Part shown: piece by piece, positions 30,641 to 42,232 of the stretch
Layout: every line of letters begins with the position of its first letter
How positions within the stretch are numbered: position 1 is the stretch's first letter
DNA from: Mytilus trossulus
Taxonomy: Eukaryota; Mollusca; Bivalvia; Mytilida; Mytilidae
DNA: 64,000 nucleotides
Direction of reading: 5' to 3'
Assembly (NCBI RefSeq): GCF_036588685.1
Contig: NC_086386.1
Coordinates: 43,695,878-43,759,877, forward strand
Translations under genes and position numbers: made by a program
Notes under the pieces: generated by a model
The model's input: only the letters and a program-made list of their open reading frames with translations
Told to the model about the DNA's origin: nothing
Databases searched by the model: none

Positions 30641-32286
30641 TCAAGATTTGGATTGAGTCTGACTATTTAAGCATTTATAAGCTACATTTATATACCTATA
30701 TGTAGTTATTTTCTTTCAAAACAATATATATATAGGTCATTCTTTCGAAGATTCAACCTGGACGATACCCTTGCTTTCACCTCAATTTCATGATTTTTGT
30801 CATGTCAATTTAAAAAATGAGTAATCATGGTAATAGGATAACAATATTTTGCATATTGGATATGAGGCCCTTGCAATGCCTACATGGCTATCAGACAGGC
30901 TCCATTCTCAATTATATTCATGGAGCAGTGATTAAGTTACCTGATTTCTGTTTCTCAGATATTATAAGCAGTAGGTCAACTACAAATGATATATGTGGCA
31001 AAGTTATGATTGTAAGGGATACTATTACATGCCAGTCTGTTTCATCTGACCCTGACCTGATTTTCATGGTTAATTGCATTGGTAAATGTTTAAAGTTTTT
31101 GTGCTTTGGTCTGTTTTAATCAATTTCTTATAGCAATATAGGTCAAGAATGTTTGGTGTATAGAATGAGGGTAGTAATGCCCTTTAACGTCGGGCATCAA
31201 ACAGTCATTTTCAGCTACTGTTAATGTCAAGTTGGTTAAAATGTTACCATGATTCTTCAGAGGCCTCAAATAATTATTGTTACTGTTATTTTTGTAAAAA
31301 AATTAACGTCAATATCAGTCAATGTTTCTATTGTCTAAAAGAAAGTCTACATTTTTTCGTCATACACTAACAATTACTGCTAATTTCATTTGTCAAGAAT
31401 TTTTACTGTTATCCGTCATGAAGGTGCCCCCATTACGACCCTCATAATTGTATAAAGTGTACATGTCTGTCTGACAGTATTTATTTGACTTGACCTTATT
31501 GTTATGAATCTGAAAACATGTTTAGTTTATGTGATGCTCAAAGTAAAACTTTAATATTTTAGACTTTCAACATAAAATGTTTCATCAGTAAAGCAGACAT
31601 TTCAGCATGTGCACTCTTGTTATGTTAATTAGATGAGGAAGGAGTACCATTGTCAAGAAAAGCGCCACATTGAAATGCGTTCAGTAGACCTAAAATCCAT
31701 GATATTTGACAATTTCAGTTCTAGCAATTGTCAAAACACTTCTAATGACTATGGAAATATCACTCAATGTTTGCCAGGCCTCATTATATGCTATCCATAT
31801 ATGTTTCTTACTTATTCCCCCATTGACCAGAGGAGATTTCTCGCTCTGCTGTTGGGGATTAATTTATGTCATATACATATATGTATTGACTATTTATAAT
31901 TGATATTTAATTTTAGCAGAAAATAATTTGAAAAGGAGAAAAATGGTTTGAACCAAATCTTATCAGGAAAATTATTTTTCTTAAATTTAAATACATGTAG
32001 GTGTGTAATTTATGACATATGCAGTTTACTTGTTACATTGTATGTTTATGTTGAGTCATCAGATGGTGTCACTTTAAATACATCATGGGTCGTCATTAAT
32101 TTTCTGGTCCAAAGTTTATAACAATCATGTAATTTTCTGGATAAATCTTTTAATATAAAACCTTTAATATCATAACACATAGTCATATTAGTAGGATTAT
32201 AAACCTCTTATTTCAAAGTACAAAATATAAAACTATAAGTATTTTAATCCTGTACATGTTGTATAACTCTTTACATAGAATTTAAA

Positions 32287-32396
32287 ATGGATATTATGAA
32301 GGCACAAAATGATTTTATAAACAGCTTCAAAGCAAAACAGAAATTTTTTGATGCACAGCAATGTGCTTGGTGTTTCCACTTGTTTGATGAAAACAG
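32287..32396 (+). CDS. Naam: Nicotinamidase alternative first exon 1b
   Basis: A second first-exon candidate 5.5 kb downstream of 1a. ATG 32287 opens 36 residues plus two bases, ending AACAG/GTAGGA, also phase 2, so it joins exon 2 in frame. The end of the peptide, FDAQQCAWCFHLFDEN, aligns with FDKQQCVRCFNLFDKN of 1a (11 of 16 identical); the N-terminal halves differ (MDIMKAQNDFINSFKAKQ here). Both supply CxxC and EF-loop positions 1-4. It keeps an ATG, an open frame and a donor despite nucleotide divergence, which argues for a used exon rather than a relic, but the donor GTAGGA is weaker. Confidence 0.7.
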
Positions 32397-33009
32397 GTAG
32401 GAGTATTTGTTATGCTTTGATATTAATATGATTTTTCATTTCACTCTTCTCTTATTAAGCTTGTGATATGGATTTTTCTCAGTAAAAATAGAATGTATGG
32501 AGTCATGAGCTTACATCATCTAGGAATACAATAGCAAACACATTATCAGTCTTTAAAACTTTAGGATGTTTCTAGGTTACGTTCTCATCACAGGGTTGTT
32601 GCCCTTTGAAAAAATTGTTACTGATGAAAAACGCCCTCTCATCCGAAAATCCACCATTAATCTACAGTTTATTATACATATATTATTTTTTATGAAAATT
32701 CTTATCAACATGCAGTTACAGTAAATATAAAAATCGCCTGAAAATCTAATTTCAATGTATTATTAAAAGTCAAACAATTGTAAATTAAGGTCTGACAGGA
32801 CATAACACAAAGAAGAAAGTTTTGTCAATTTTTGCTCACTTGTAAATAAGATGTGCGTTTCTAAAACATTTATGACTATAAGTTGTTTGACATTTGATTC
32901 AGGTCCGTCACTTGTATCAGACCTGAATGTCAAATAACTAAGGTTTTCCAATTCCTTTAAAATTTCTTACATTTTAGGAGTGAATGTATCATTATTGAGG
33001 CAAAGCTTA

Positions 33010-34207
33010 CAGTGATTTAGCTAGCGCTCGTCACTTTCGTATTTTACGAAAAGGTTTTCGAAATGACGAAAATATTTCATATCAATTTCGTCACTTAAAT
33101 TTGGAAAGTGTAAAAATATTTACACATCAAATTACTTGAATTCTACCTGTCTTTATGTTTCTGACAAGTTTATGACCCTCAGGTAATTAACGTTTACCAA
33201 AGGTGTTAAAAGTTGTGATGACAAGTAATCCGCCTATCGCCAATCAGATGGGTCGCTAATCCCTTAATTATCATTATAAAACCTCATAAATGACCATCAT
33301 AATAATCTATTTAGGTTAAATCAGTCAGTCAGCATTTCATTTTAATCATTTCTCACAGTTCAGTCGTATTTTCGTCATTTGAACAAAATTGATAAACTTC
33401 CCGGACATTTCAACTTTATTTTAATTTCAATATTTCCCTTACGATCATAATTTGCAGTTTGCTTGTCGTAGTTTCGTCATTTCAACGTATTTTCGTCATA
33501 CTTTATATAAATATTCATCAAAAACTTTCGACAACTTCGATTAAAAAGAATGAACTTTATTCAAAACGTAAATATTTTCACTTGCAAACAGGTGCTTCCT
33601 GTTCTATGTATTGCGCATGCGTAAAAGATCGTAGATGAATCCGGTTTTATTCTGAAATTATAATTCAATTGTCACTTCCCGTTTTCATTTCATTTCGTTT
33701 AAAAATCGAAAGTAAACATGATCTACAGTCTACAGTCATTAGAATCGTCACATTAAGTACGGATGCAGATCCTTCTATCCAATATTAAAGAAATTGATTC
33801 CAAATAGATATTAAAACGTATTTTCAAGGATATACATGATTGTGAAGGGAAAAAGTCGTTACAAGTTCATTTGTGCAGTGGTTAAAAAATAGAGGCACCC
33901 AACTTTTGATAAGGGGTGTGCCCTGAAAAAAACTGAAGTGATGTTTTGACCATATTACCAGATCCCTGTTCTTATCTTCATATCTTAGCATCACATCAGT
34001 CAATTCATTCAATATATATATATTGTCAATAACTGCCTACATTAGCAAGTCTTCAAAGATCCTAGACTAGTCCTTGAAGGACTTGGACATATATATGTAT
34101 AGCTAGTTCGATAAACATCCTAGATCCCTTGCTTTATAAAAAATTAAGGCTGATTTTTATCACGCGCAAAAGTGACTAAAGCCCTCAAAATCCTAGCTAA
34201 AACCCTG
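33010..34207. mobile_element. CAG-ended DNA element with 5-bp target duplication
   Basis: Left end CAGTGATTTAGCTAG and right end (inverted) CAGGGTTTTAGCTAG match at 12 of 15 positions, and GCTTA occurs directly outside both (33005-33009, 34208-34212). Subterminal motifs such as 'tttcgtcatt' and 'gacgaaa' recur at both ends of the first 500 bp. CAGNG ends with a 5-bp duplication fit the hAT5 group. 1198 bp, no transposase frame: non-autonomous. Confidence 0.6.
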
Positions 34208-34499
34208 GCTTACAGTTTTATTTGTTAGTTTCAATTTCTGATATTTTATGACTACTGCTTCATAAAATTATAACAGATTTTGCAGGAAATTTGGTTTATA
34301 ATAACATTCTGATGATTTTTGAACTGAACTGGGGTAATCCCTTGTAACATCAGCTTGAAATTAAAAAGTTCATCTTTTATTTCTTTGGCAACTTGAACTA
34401 ATGCTTCCCTTGCAAAGCTGTTGCAGAAATACAGTGTTATGGATGGGTAACCCATACCCTTTCTGTACTATTATTGTACAAATGTACAGTGAAAAAATA

Positions 34500-34690
34500 G
34501 ACGTTTATTTAATAATTGAATGCTTCTTTTTATAAATTTATTGGGGTGTAAAAGCGTTGACCGAAGTACATTTTGTATGAAGTGCGGAAGTGCTTCATTC
34601 TAAAAATGTACGCACTGTCAACGCTTTTACAACCCTATAAAGTTACAAAAAGAAGCATTCAATACTTATAATTACATTTTTAGCTAGGAT
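34500..34690. mobile_element. Fold-back MITE upstream of exon 2
   Basis: 34517-34562 ('ttgaatgcttctttttata' to 'gtaaaagcgttgac') is the imperfect reverse complement of 34618-34663 ('gtcaacgcttttac' to 'aaaagaagcattcaa'). The centre has a second small palindrome (agtgcggaagtgcttcatt). It could form a hairpin in the pre-mRNA about 420 nt before exon 2. Confidence 0.65.
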
Positions 34691-34923
34691 TATAAAAACA
34701 CGATTTTCATGAAGTTAAATTTTTAAATTCACCTGTGCACTTTATTGTGGGACCTCGTGTCATCATGAATGAAATGTTATTGTCTCATGCAACTGCTTAC
34801 GGAATAACATGTGATGTGCAATTAGCCAATCAGAATAACATTTTATAATGAAACATACATCTAATGTAATTATTTATTGAATGAGAGTTAAATTCTTCAT
34901 TTCTTTTTTTTATTTAGGTACAG

Positions 34924-35057
34924 AGAGGGGTATTTACTAATTTTAGATGGAAAGGAGTTAGATTCTATTTAGTGTGAAAGCTTTCTTCATTCTTTATCTA
35001 TATTTTCAGAGATGAGTATTTAGATGGAAAGAAATTAGATGTTTATTTAGTGTGAGT
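34924..35057 (+). pseudogene. Two partial tandem copies of the exon 2 start (one a possible cassette exon)
   Basis: Copy 1 (from 34924, after a CAG) and copy 2 (35010-35051, after TTTTCAG) both contain 'ttagatggaaag' and 'agttagat'/'aattagat', matching the start of true exon 2 at 35086. Copy 1 reaches a TAG in the matching frame. Copy 2 is 42 nt and is followed by GTGAGT at 35052, a consensus donor. If used, it would insert 14 residues (DEYLDGKKLDVYLV plus a split codon) in frame between exon 1 and exon 2. The ~72-bp spacing suggests local tandem duplication of acceptor plus exon start. Confidence 0.55.
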
Positions 35058-35085
35058 TTTCTTCATTTTGTATCTTTATTTTCAG

Positions 35086-35212
35086 AGATGGGTATTTAGA
35101 TGGAAAGGAATTAGATAATCTTTTGTTAGCAGTTTTCTCTGATGGTACAGAATCCTACACTGTTAATTCTGACTATAAGGCTGAACTGTTAAAACTGCTA
35201 GATCAAGATCAG
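35086..35212 (+). CDS. Naam: Nicotinamidase exon 2: completes EF-hand 1, starts EF-hand 2
   Basis: 127 nt. The first base completes Arg35, then residues 36-77 (isoform 1a numbering). DGYLDGKEL completes EF-loop 1, giving DKNRDGYLDGKE: all positions (1, 3, 5, 6 Gly, 8 hydrophobic, 9, 12 Glu) are canonical, so calcium binding is plausible. The exon then runs through an exiting helix (LDNLLLAVF) and ends in KLLDQDQ, the first four positions of a second loop. Acceptor TTATTTTCAG, donor CAG/GTATCT, phase 0. Confidence 0.88.
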
Positions 35213-35430
35213 GTATCTTATATTTATATATTTCAACATAGATATGATTATTCAGAGGGCATATCAAATAAGGGTGATGTCTGAAAACATGGACATTAGA
35301 GACAGATGATACAAGTAATTGGTTACTTGATTTAGTCAATAATCTTACTTGTGATTCATTTATTTCTGTGAATATCAATTTGTGTTAATTGAGGAGAAAT
35401 TCTATTTGCAGATATTTTTGTTTTCCTTAA

Positions 35431-35708
35431 GGTGGTACCTAACACTACAGGGAGATAACTCTGTAAAATCAGTTAAACGTTTTAATTACGTTGTGTTGTT
35501 TAAGGTAATATTAAGCTTCTCAATGATCAAAATAGGTGTTTGTCAAACTGCTATATATATAACCAGTGTAATTTTTCTGATAACACGGTTGGTTCAAATT
35601 CTTAATTTTTTTTATATTTTTGTCAAAGGATCAAAGTAAATACTTTGTCAAAATTTTATTTAAATTAAACAAGCCAAATTAATTTTAGTTTATGTGTTGG
35701 GTACCACT
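35431..35708. mobile_element. TTAA-flanked MITE, copy 3
   Basis: 278 bp with GGTGGTACCTAACACTACAG at the start and 'gtgttgggtaccact' inverted at the end. TTAA flanks at 35427-35430 and 35709-35712. It sits ~220 bp after exon 2. Confidence 0.8.
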
Positions 35709-37204
35709 TTAATATTTAATTTCATGGTTTTGTCAGAGTCTGAATACAAACATATAGAAAAAATTTGCTTAGTAAAACATTGAAATCCGAGGTTAATCTA
35801 TACCCACATAAACCAATGACCAGGAAACTTAATATTCCAGGATTGATAAATATTAATAATAATAATAATAATATAATAATTATTCTTTATTTAAAGAGGG
35901 TTACACAGTTAGCTATAAAGCTAATCTTCCCCGAGATCCTCATGAAACACAATGACATATAACAAACAATTACAAAATATCAAACAAACACACATACATG
36001 AATAAAGCAATAAAAAATTGTTATGAAATATACAATTTTCCAAACAGGTTAAAGTTACAAATTCCTATATGACATATATAGTATTGCCATCAACAATATC
36101 ATAAGTTTGAGTAAGTGTGAGAAAAATATTATGCTAATAAAATCGCACAGCTTTTAAATGATCCAACAAGTAATTTTTTAAATCTTTTTTGAATGAGCTT
36201 GTACTTGAGGTTGATTGTATCCACAGTATTGAAATATAACACTCAATATTTTTCCTGATATTCCTTTTCTTTGAAATTTACCTCATTTTCCTTGTTCATG
36301 TATAAGATACATTGTACTATAAACAATAGGTCATCTATATCCATGACCTAATTTTTATAGAAGTTAGACTGAAATTTTTTTTGGTATTAAGGTCTGATAT
36401 TTTTCCAATACCGGTAGGCCTAATATATTTAGGGTACCTGTAATGATTATAAAAAGTGGTTGTCTGTCTGCCAGGGTTTATCTGACCTTGAACTCCTTTA
36501 CTTTGATCATTGATAATGTTAATTATGGTTGTATTATATTAAAACCTTTATATTACATACTTTTAAATACAGTAAAGTAGAGGCAAGACATTTCAGTGTG
36601 TGCTCTCTTATTTTATTTTTAGTTTTTAGGAGTTTGCCTTATTTTTAATATTTTGACTCAATTTGCCTCTTTTTAATATATCATAAAGAATCTTAAAGAT
36701 AATGACTTTTTTCCTACTTTACAAATTTTAGCACTTAGTGTACAAATGAACATTTTCCCATGTAACTTCTATGCTATTTTAAATAAGTTTGATCCACAGA
36801 AAAATTTAAAAACAGCATTTTGCTGAAATCAATATTTACTAATGTGCACTTTGTCTATACTTATTTTTTTTGGATACAATATATATAACCAAAAGATAAA
36901 CTTCTCATTACAGTACACAAAAATTCCTACACACACTTGAAACCCACATCAAAGTAACAATTTACCTATTATCTTGCATTTTAAAATTTACTTGACAAAC
37001 ATTTGTTAAAGGAAAGCTGATAATTTATTGATCTAATATAGTTTGGAGTGTTTTTCTTGGTTTTAAACAGGCTATATCTCTAGGTACAACTATTAAATAG
37101 GAAGAGATGTGATAAGTCCTAATCAAACTTAATAACTGATCAAACATTTGAAGTAGTACTGACGTTTTACCATAAACATTTAAAATAGCACAGTCATTTG
37201 ACTA

Positions 37205-37345
37205 TGATCTTTATTGACTCGTGATCAGATGGCCAGTTTTCTTGGTCAGTAGCCAGTTGTTCTCTCCCAGCACTAAAAACTGGATGCCATTAGATAACCA
37301 ACATTGTTGAAAGTGGCATTAAACACAACCAATCAATCAATAAAC
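37205..37345. repeat. SINE-like dispersed repeat with ATCAATCAATCA tail
   Basis: 'cgtgatcagatggccagttt', 'gttctctcccagcac' and 'gtggcattaaacacaaccaa' followed by 'tcaatcaataa'. A related tail ('gtggtgttaaacaccag', 'gtcaatcata') is at about 53160-53195. Short tandem tails of this sort are typical of SINEs; no pol III head was recognised. Confidence 0.45.
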
Positions 37346-37924
37346 TAAGGAACAAATGTGAATACCAACTGAAGGGTTTTTGTTGTTCAGAAGTTAAAAT
37401 TTAGACCAAAGAAATTTACAATCATGTATTTAATCCGCTGAGTCAGGATTTTGAAAAAAGGGCGCCCCATGGCCCCAAACAAGGCAGTGTTTTTTTAGAA
37501 CAGTTAAAAAGAAAAAGTCTTCATTAACTTTAAATGTAGCTTCATAAAGGGGGTTTGGCCCCCTGTCCTCTCTCATTAAGTCTGCCTCTGTGAAACTTTT
37601 GATAAAGCAATTGTCAGCATGTATGGAAAATAAAATAATTCAACTGAAACAAAAAGTACCGTTGATTTTACAATAAATCAAAAGTGATGTACCCTAATCA
37701 TACACAATAATGACATTTCTTGACAGGTGTATGGTACATCTCTATATATATAAAGTCATTATATATTCAAAATGAAACTATCCCCAGGTATGTTGTGATT
37801 AATGATACAGAATATTTCTATGTACATGAACTAGAAGCTGTGCTTACTTAGTAAGAAAATTAGCCTGACAGTGTTGTTACCTGTGTATTGGAAAAGTCAT
37901 CAACTCCATTTATAATTGTATTGA

Positions 37925-38310
37925 TTGTAGTATCAGGACATTGGTTTTATTCCTTTAACAGGGGGTATATACAGAGATGTTAAAATAGTGTTATCACACT
38001 GTTAAATACTAGTCCAAGGTTTCCGGACCTAATAATAGTATCAGGACATTGGTTTTATTCCTTTAACAGGGGGTATATACAGAGATGTTAAAACAGTGTT
38101 ATCAGACTGTTAAATACTAGTCCAAGGTTTCCGGACCTAATAATAGTATCAGGACATTGGTTTTATTCCTTTAACAGGGGGTATATACAGAGATGTTAAA
38201 ATAGTGTTATCACACTGTTAAATACTAGTCCAAGGTCCCCGGACCTAATAATAGTATCAGGACATTGGTTTTATTCCTTTAACAGGGGGTATATACAGAG
38301 ATGTTAAGAT
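37925..38310. repeat. 108-bp minisatellite, first part
   Basis: Just over three units of 'taataatagtatcaggacat' through 'gggggtatatacagagatg' to 'tagtccaaggtttccggacc'. The 'ccggacct' landmark at 38023 and 38131 gives 108 bp. Interrupted at 38311 by a transposon. Confidence 0.88.
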
Positions 38311-39017
38311 TAGTGTTGTCAAATCGTACACTTTTGCCTAACCGGTTACTCGGATAATCGTTCGACCGATTAACCGGTTAACCGGTAGTTTTAAGTTGTC
38401 ATTCGAAAGCCTTTTCAATAGTTCCATACATGTACACATAGTTATAAGATGTGGTAAAAGTGTCAATTTGACAACCTTTCATCCAAGTCATAATACTACG
38501 ATTAAAGAATTGAAGTTTGTCCTTTGGCATTATAAGGCTTTATCTTACATTGATCTTTTGATGTAGTCCCTTAGTTTGCATTTCACAATTTTTAAGGTAG
38601 CATTTCGTTTAAAGAAAGACTAAACCTTGCACTACTGAGGTCACACATTAAGATGTTTACACAATATTAGATCAAAAACGAAATAATGAACTAATTAGTA
38701 AAATTTAATCGCATCTCTGATTTAAAGTTATTGTTAAAAAAACATGTTTACCAATCATGTTTCTTTAAGCTCCTGCCCTGAGCTCTAATTAATTTCATGT
38801 ATTTAGAATCAACAATAGCAATCAATCATATACTGGGCAATTGATCTGTCAAATAAATAACCACGACGACAATTTTAAAATAAAACATAACTATTTAATG
38901 ATTTCCATGCAAATTTATATCAAAACTATCAAAATTGAAAAAAAAGTCCGGTTAACCGGTTAGCGTTTTTGGTATTCGGTATTCGGTCGTTCGACCAGTT
39001 AACCGTTGACAACACTA
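38311..39017. mobile_element. hAT-like non-autonomous element inside the minisatellite
   Basis: 707 bp, starting TAGTGTTGTCAA and ending TTGACAACACTA inverted to it, with subterminal ACCGGTTAACCGG-type palindromes at both ends (38370-38390 and 38949-38960). The flanking 8 bp are GTTAAGAT (left) and GTTAAAAT (right), a duplication with one change that fits the hAT pattern nTnnnnAn. The minisatellite unit is restored when the element is removed. No transposase frame. Confidence 0.82.
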
Positions 39018-39721
39018 GTTAAAATAGTGTTATCAGACTGTTAAATACTAGTTCAAGGTCTCCGGACCTAATAATAGTATCAGGACATTGGTTTTATTCC
39101 TTTAACAGGGGGTATATACAGAGATGTTAAAATAGTGTTATCAGACTGTTAAATACTAGTCCAAGGTCTCAGGACCTAATAATAGTATCAGGACATTGGT
39201 TTTATTCCTTTAACAGGGGGTATATACAGAGATGTTAAAATAGTGTTATCAGACTGTTAAATACTATAGTCCAAGGTCTCCGGACCTAATAATAGTATCA
39301 GGACATTGGTTTTATTCCTTTAACAGGGGGTATATACAGAGATGTTAAAATAGTGTTATCAGACTGTTAAATACTAGTCCAAGGTCTCAGGACCTAATAA
39401 TAGTATCAGGACATTGGTTTTATTCCTTTAACAGGGGGTATATACAGAGATGTTAAAATAGTGTTATCAGACTGTTAAATACTATAGTCCAAGGTCTCCG
39501 GACCTAATAATAGTATCAGGACATTGGTTTTATTCCTTTAACAGGGGGTATATACAGAGATGTTAAAATAGTGTTATCAGACTGTTAAATACTAGTCCAA
39601 GGTCTCAGGACCTAATAATAGTATCAGGACATTGGTTTTATTCCTTTAACAGGGGGTATATACAGAGATGTTAAAATAGTGTTATCACACTGTTAAATAC
39701 TAGTCCAAGGTCTCCGGACCT
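39018..39721. repeat. 108-bp minisatellite, second part
   Basis: About 6.5 further units. Variants 'tctcagg' and 'tctccgg', and 'actagtcc' versus 'actatagtcc', alternate in successive units (39160-39620), pointing to a 2-unit (~218 bp) higher-order repeat. Confidence 0.88.
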
Positions 39722-40410
39722 AATAATAGTATCATATTGGGCCTAGTGTTATCAGACTGTTAAATACTAGTCCAAGGTCTCCGGACCTAATAATAGTATC
39801 ATATTGGGCCTAGTGTTATCACACTGTTAAATACTAGTCCAACGTCTCTGGACCTAATAATAGTATCATATTGGGCCTAGTGTTATCACACTGTTAAATA
39901 CTAGTCCAAGGTCTCCGGACCTAATAATAGTATCATATTGGGCCTAGTGTTATCACACTGTTAAATACTAGTCCAACATCTCCGGACCTAATAATAGTAT
40001 CATATTGGGCCTAGTGTTATCACACTGTTAAATACTAGTCCAAGGTCTCCGGACCTAATAATAGTATCATATTGGGCCTAGTGTTATCACACTGTTAAAT
40101 ACTAGTCCATGGTCTCCGGACCTAATAATAGTATCATATTGGGCCTAGTGTTATCACACTGTTAAATACTAGTCCAAGGTCTCCGGACCTAATAATAGTA
40201 TCATATTAGGCCTAGTGTTACCACACTATTAAATACTAGTCTAAGGTCTCTGGACCTAATAATAGTATCATATTGGGCCTAGTGTTATCACACTGTTAAA
40301 TACTAGTCCAAGGTCTCCGGACCTAATAATAGTATCATATTGGGCCTAGTGTTATCACACTGTTAAATACTAGTCCAAGGTCTCTGGACCTAATAATAGT
40401 ATAGGGCCTA
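39722..40410. repeat. 67-bp minisatellite derived from the 108-bp unit
   Basis: About ten units of 'taataatagtatcatattgg', 'gcctagtgttatcacactg', 'ttaaatactagtccaaggtc'. It equals the 108-bp unit with a ~50-bp internal segment replaced by 'tattgggcc'. Spacing is exactly 67 bp at 39714, 39781 and 39848. Confidence 0.88.
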
Positions 40411-40649
40411 TATATTTAGTGTTGATGTCATATCAAAGGAAAGTTGTCTTGTTTAAAAGTAAATATGGTTCTCAAGTACCTGCTTTGTTGTTGTATTGGT
40501 ATTGATGTTTAAAATGTCAAAGTTTAAATTTTCTGATTATTTCATATCAATGAACATTGACCAGTAATTATATTCAATAAGGGCTTTGACCAGTTAATAT
40601 TGATGTTCAGAGAAATTTTTAAGGTTGAGAGAAAGATCTTTTTTTTGGG

Positions 40650-40800
40650 GGTGGTTATCGATGGGATTGATTTAAATAAAATTGAGAACGGAAATGTTTC
40701 AAAGAGACAACAACCTGACCATAGAGCAGAAAAACAGCCGAAAGCCCACAATCAGCAAGAATTTCCAGCATTGGAGGCATGCTTCAGCTGGCCCCTAAAA
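40650..40800 (-). repeat. Dispersed SINE-like family S, copy on the minus strand
   Basis: Reverse-complement matches to 10140-10280: 'aaattgagaacggaaatg', 'agagacaacaacctgaccat', 'agcagaaaaacagccgaa' and 'ttcagctggcccctaaaa'. Confidence 0.55.
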
Positions 40801-42232
40801 AAAATATGTACTAGTTTCTAGTTGAACCATTTTAATACGATGTTAGATTAAGCATATTTAAGAACCCCAAGAATTCAAGAATAAACCCCACTGAAATTGA
40901 TCATGAAATAAGCCATTTTCATTTGAAGAGGTCTAGTGATCTATATTAGAAGAGGTCCACAAACTACTTCAGTCATTTGGTCAATACAGTCCCTAAAAAT
41001 TATTGACACAACTGAATTTTAAAAGAATGATTTTATTATAATTCTATTCACATGGTGAATATTTAAAAATAGTGAAAACTGGCTACTACCGTATTTATCA
41101 TTATTATGAATATTCATTTCTTTTAACTAAACATGGTTCTATATCAAAAACACAATAAAAACAATGTACAAAAGAAAAAATTAAAGGCAATCATACATCA
41201 GAAAAATAAGTATCTTAAGACTAGTTATATCTCGTTTCTTCTATTCAACGGAAGATGATGGTTAAATGTAGTGTGTCAGGCGAATTCTTAAAAACAGGCT
41301 TCAGCTTGTTGAAGTGTCATCAATTGGTTGTGATATAAATTTAGAATTTGATTGTCTAATGCTAGTTTTATGTAGAATTTGATTATACAATCGATAATGG
41401 CCAATCATTTTACACAACATGTTTTATGTACTAACTTGTTATATTCTTTTTCAGAAGAGTAGATTTTATATTGATCTATTTCATGTTCATTAAAGCAGAT
41501 TAATAAAATCAGGTCATTAGCCAATGTTTTCTACCTGTTTTAATTAATGATAAGATGAAAGAATTCTAGACGTGATTTCAACACTGGAAAAAATATGTTT
41601 AAAAAAATCAAAGAGAAAAAAAAAGAGATTTAATTTTTGAAAATGAAAATTTTATGTTGAAACGGTTGCAGAGTATTAGGTTTTTAATTCACTATAAAAT
41701 AAACATTGTTTAATTGATTTATAACAGTAAATGTTCTCTATGCTGTAAAAGGTTGGGTATAATTTGAATGGTTCAATATTTAAAGGATCTTCAGGAAAAC
41801 AATGTAATCTGTAGTCAAAGACGATTTTTTTATGACCATAAATAGTTCTTTTTGTTACTTATTGATCCAGTCTTGCAAACATGCAATTAAGTCTTAAAAT
41901 TGTTGTAACATAATTTCCTTTAAGTAATCTTTTTTATCATGATATCTGATTAATAAATTCATGTTTAAACTTGCACATTCATTTGAAGTGATAAACCCCG
42001 GTTTTATAAACCATTCCATTTTTCGTGGAAAACATGGGTATTCATTTCAGTAATTAATGGTAAAGTACTCTGTGGATTTTTTGTACTTATTGATTTTATT
42101 AGACACTTTTTTATTTTAATGTTTTATGTATGTTGATTCACCAACTTATGACATTTATCGTAGATGTGTCATGCATATTGAAATCAGTAGCATATTTAAT
42201 TATTGAGGGGGTGGGGTATATAAAAAAGAAGA

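Larger units (their letters stand above)
26896..35085. other. Nicotinamidase intron 1 (8.2 kb)
   Basis: Contains the 35-bp minisatellite (28160-30345), a family-N copy (30437-30640), the alternative exon 1b (32287), a CAG-ended element with a 5-bp duplication (33010-34207), a fold-back MITE (about 34500-34690) and two partial copies of the exon 2 start (34924-35057). 26900-28150 and 30650-32280 are AT-rich without another clear signal; 31410-31630 resembles 36430-36620 and is an old dispersed repeat. Confidence 0.6.
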
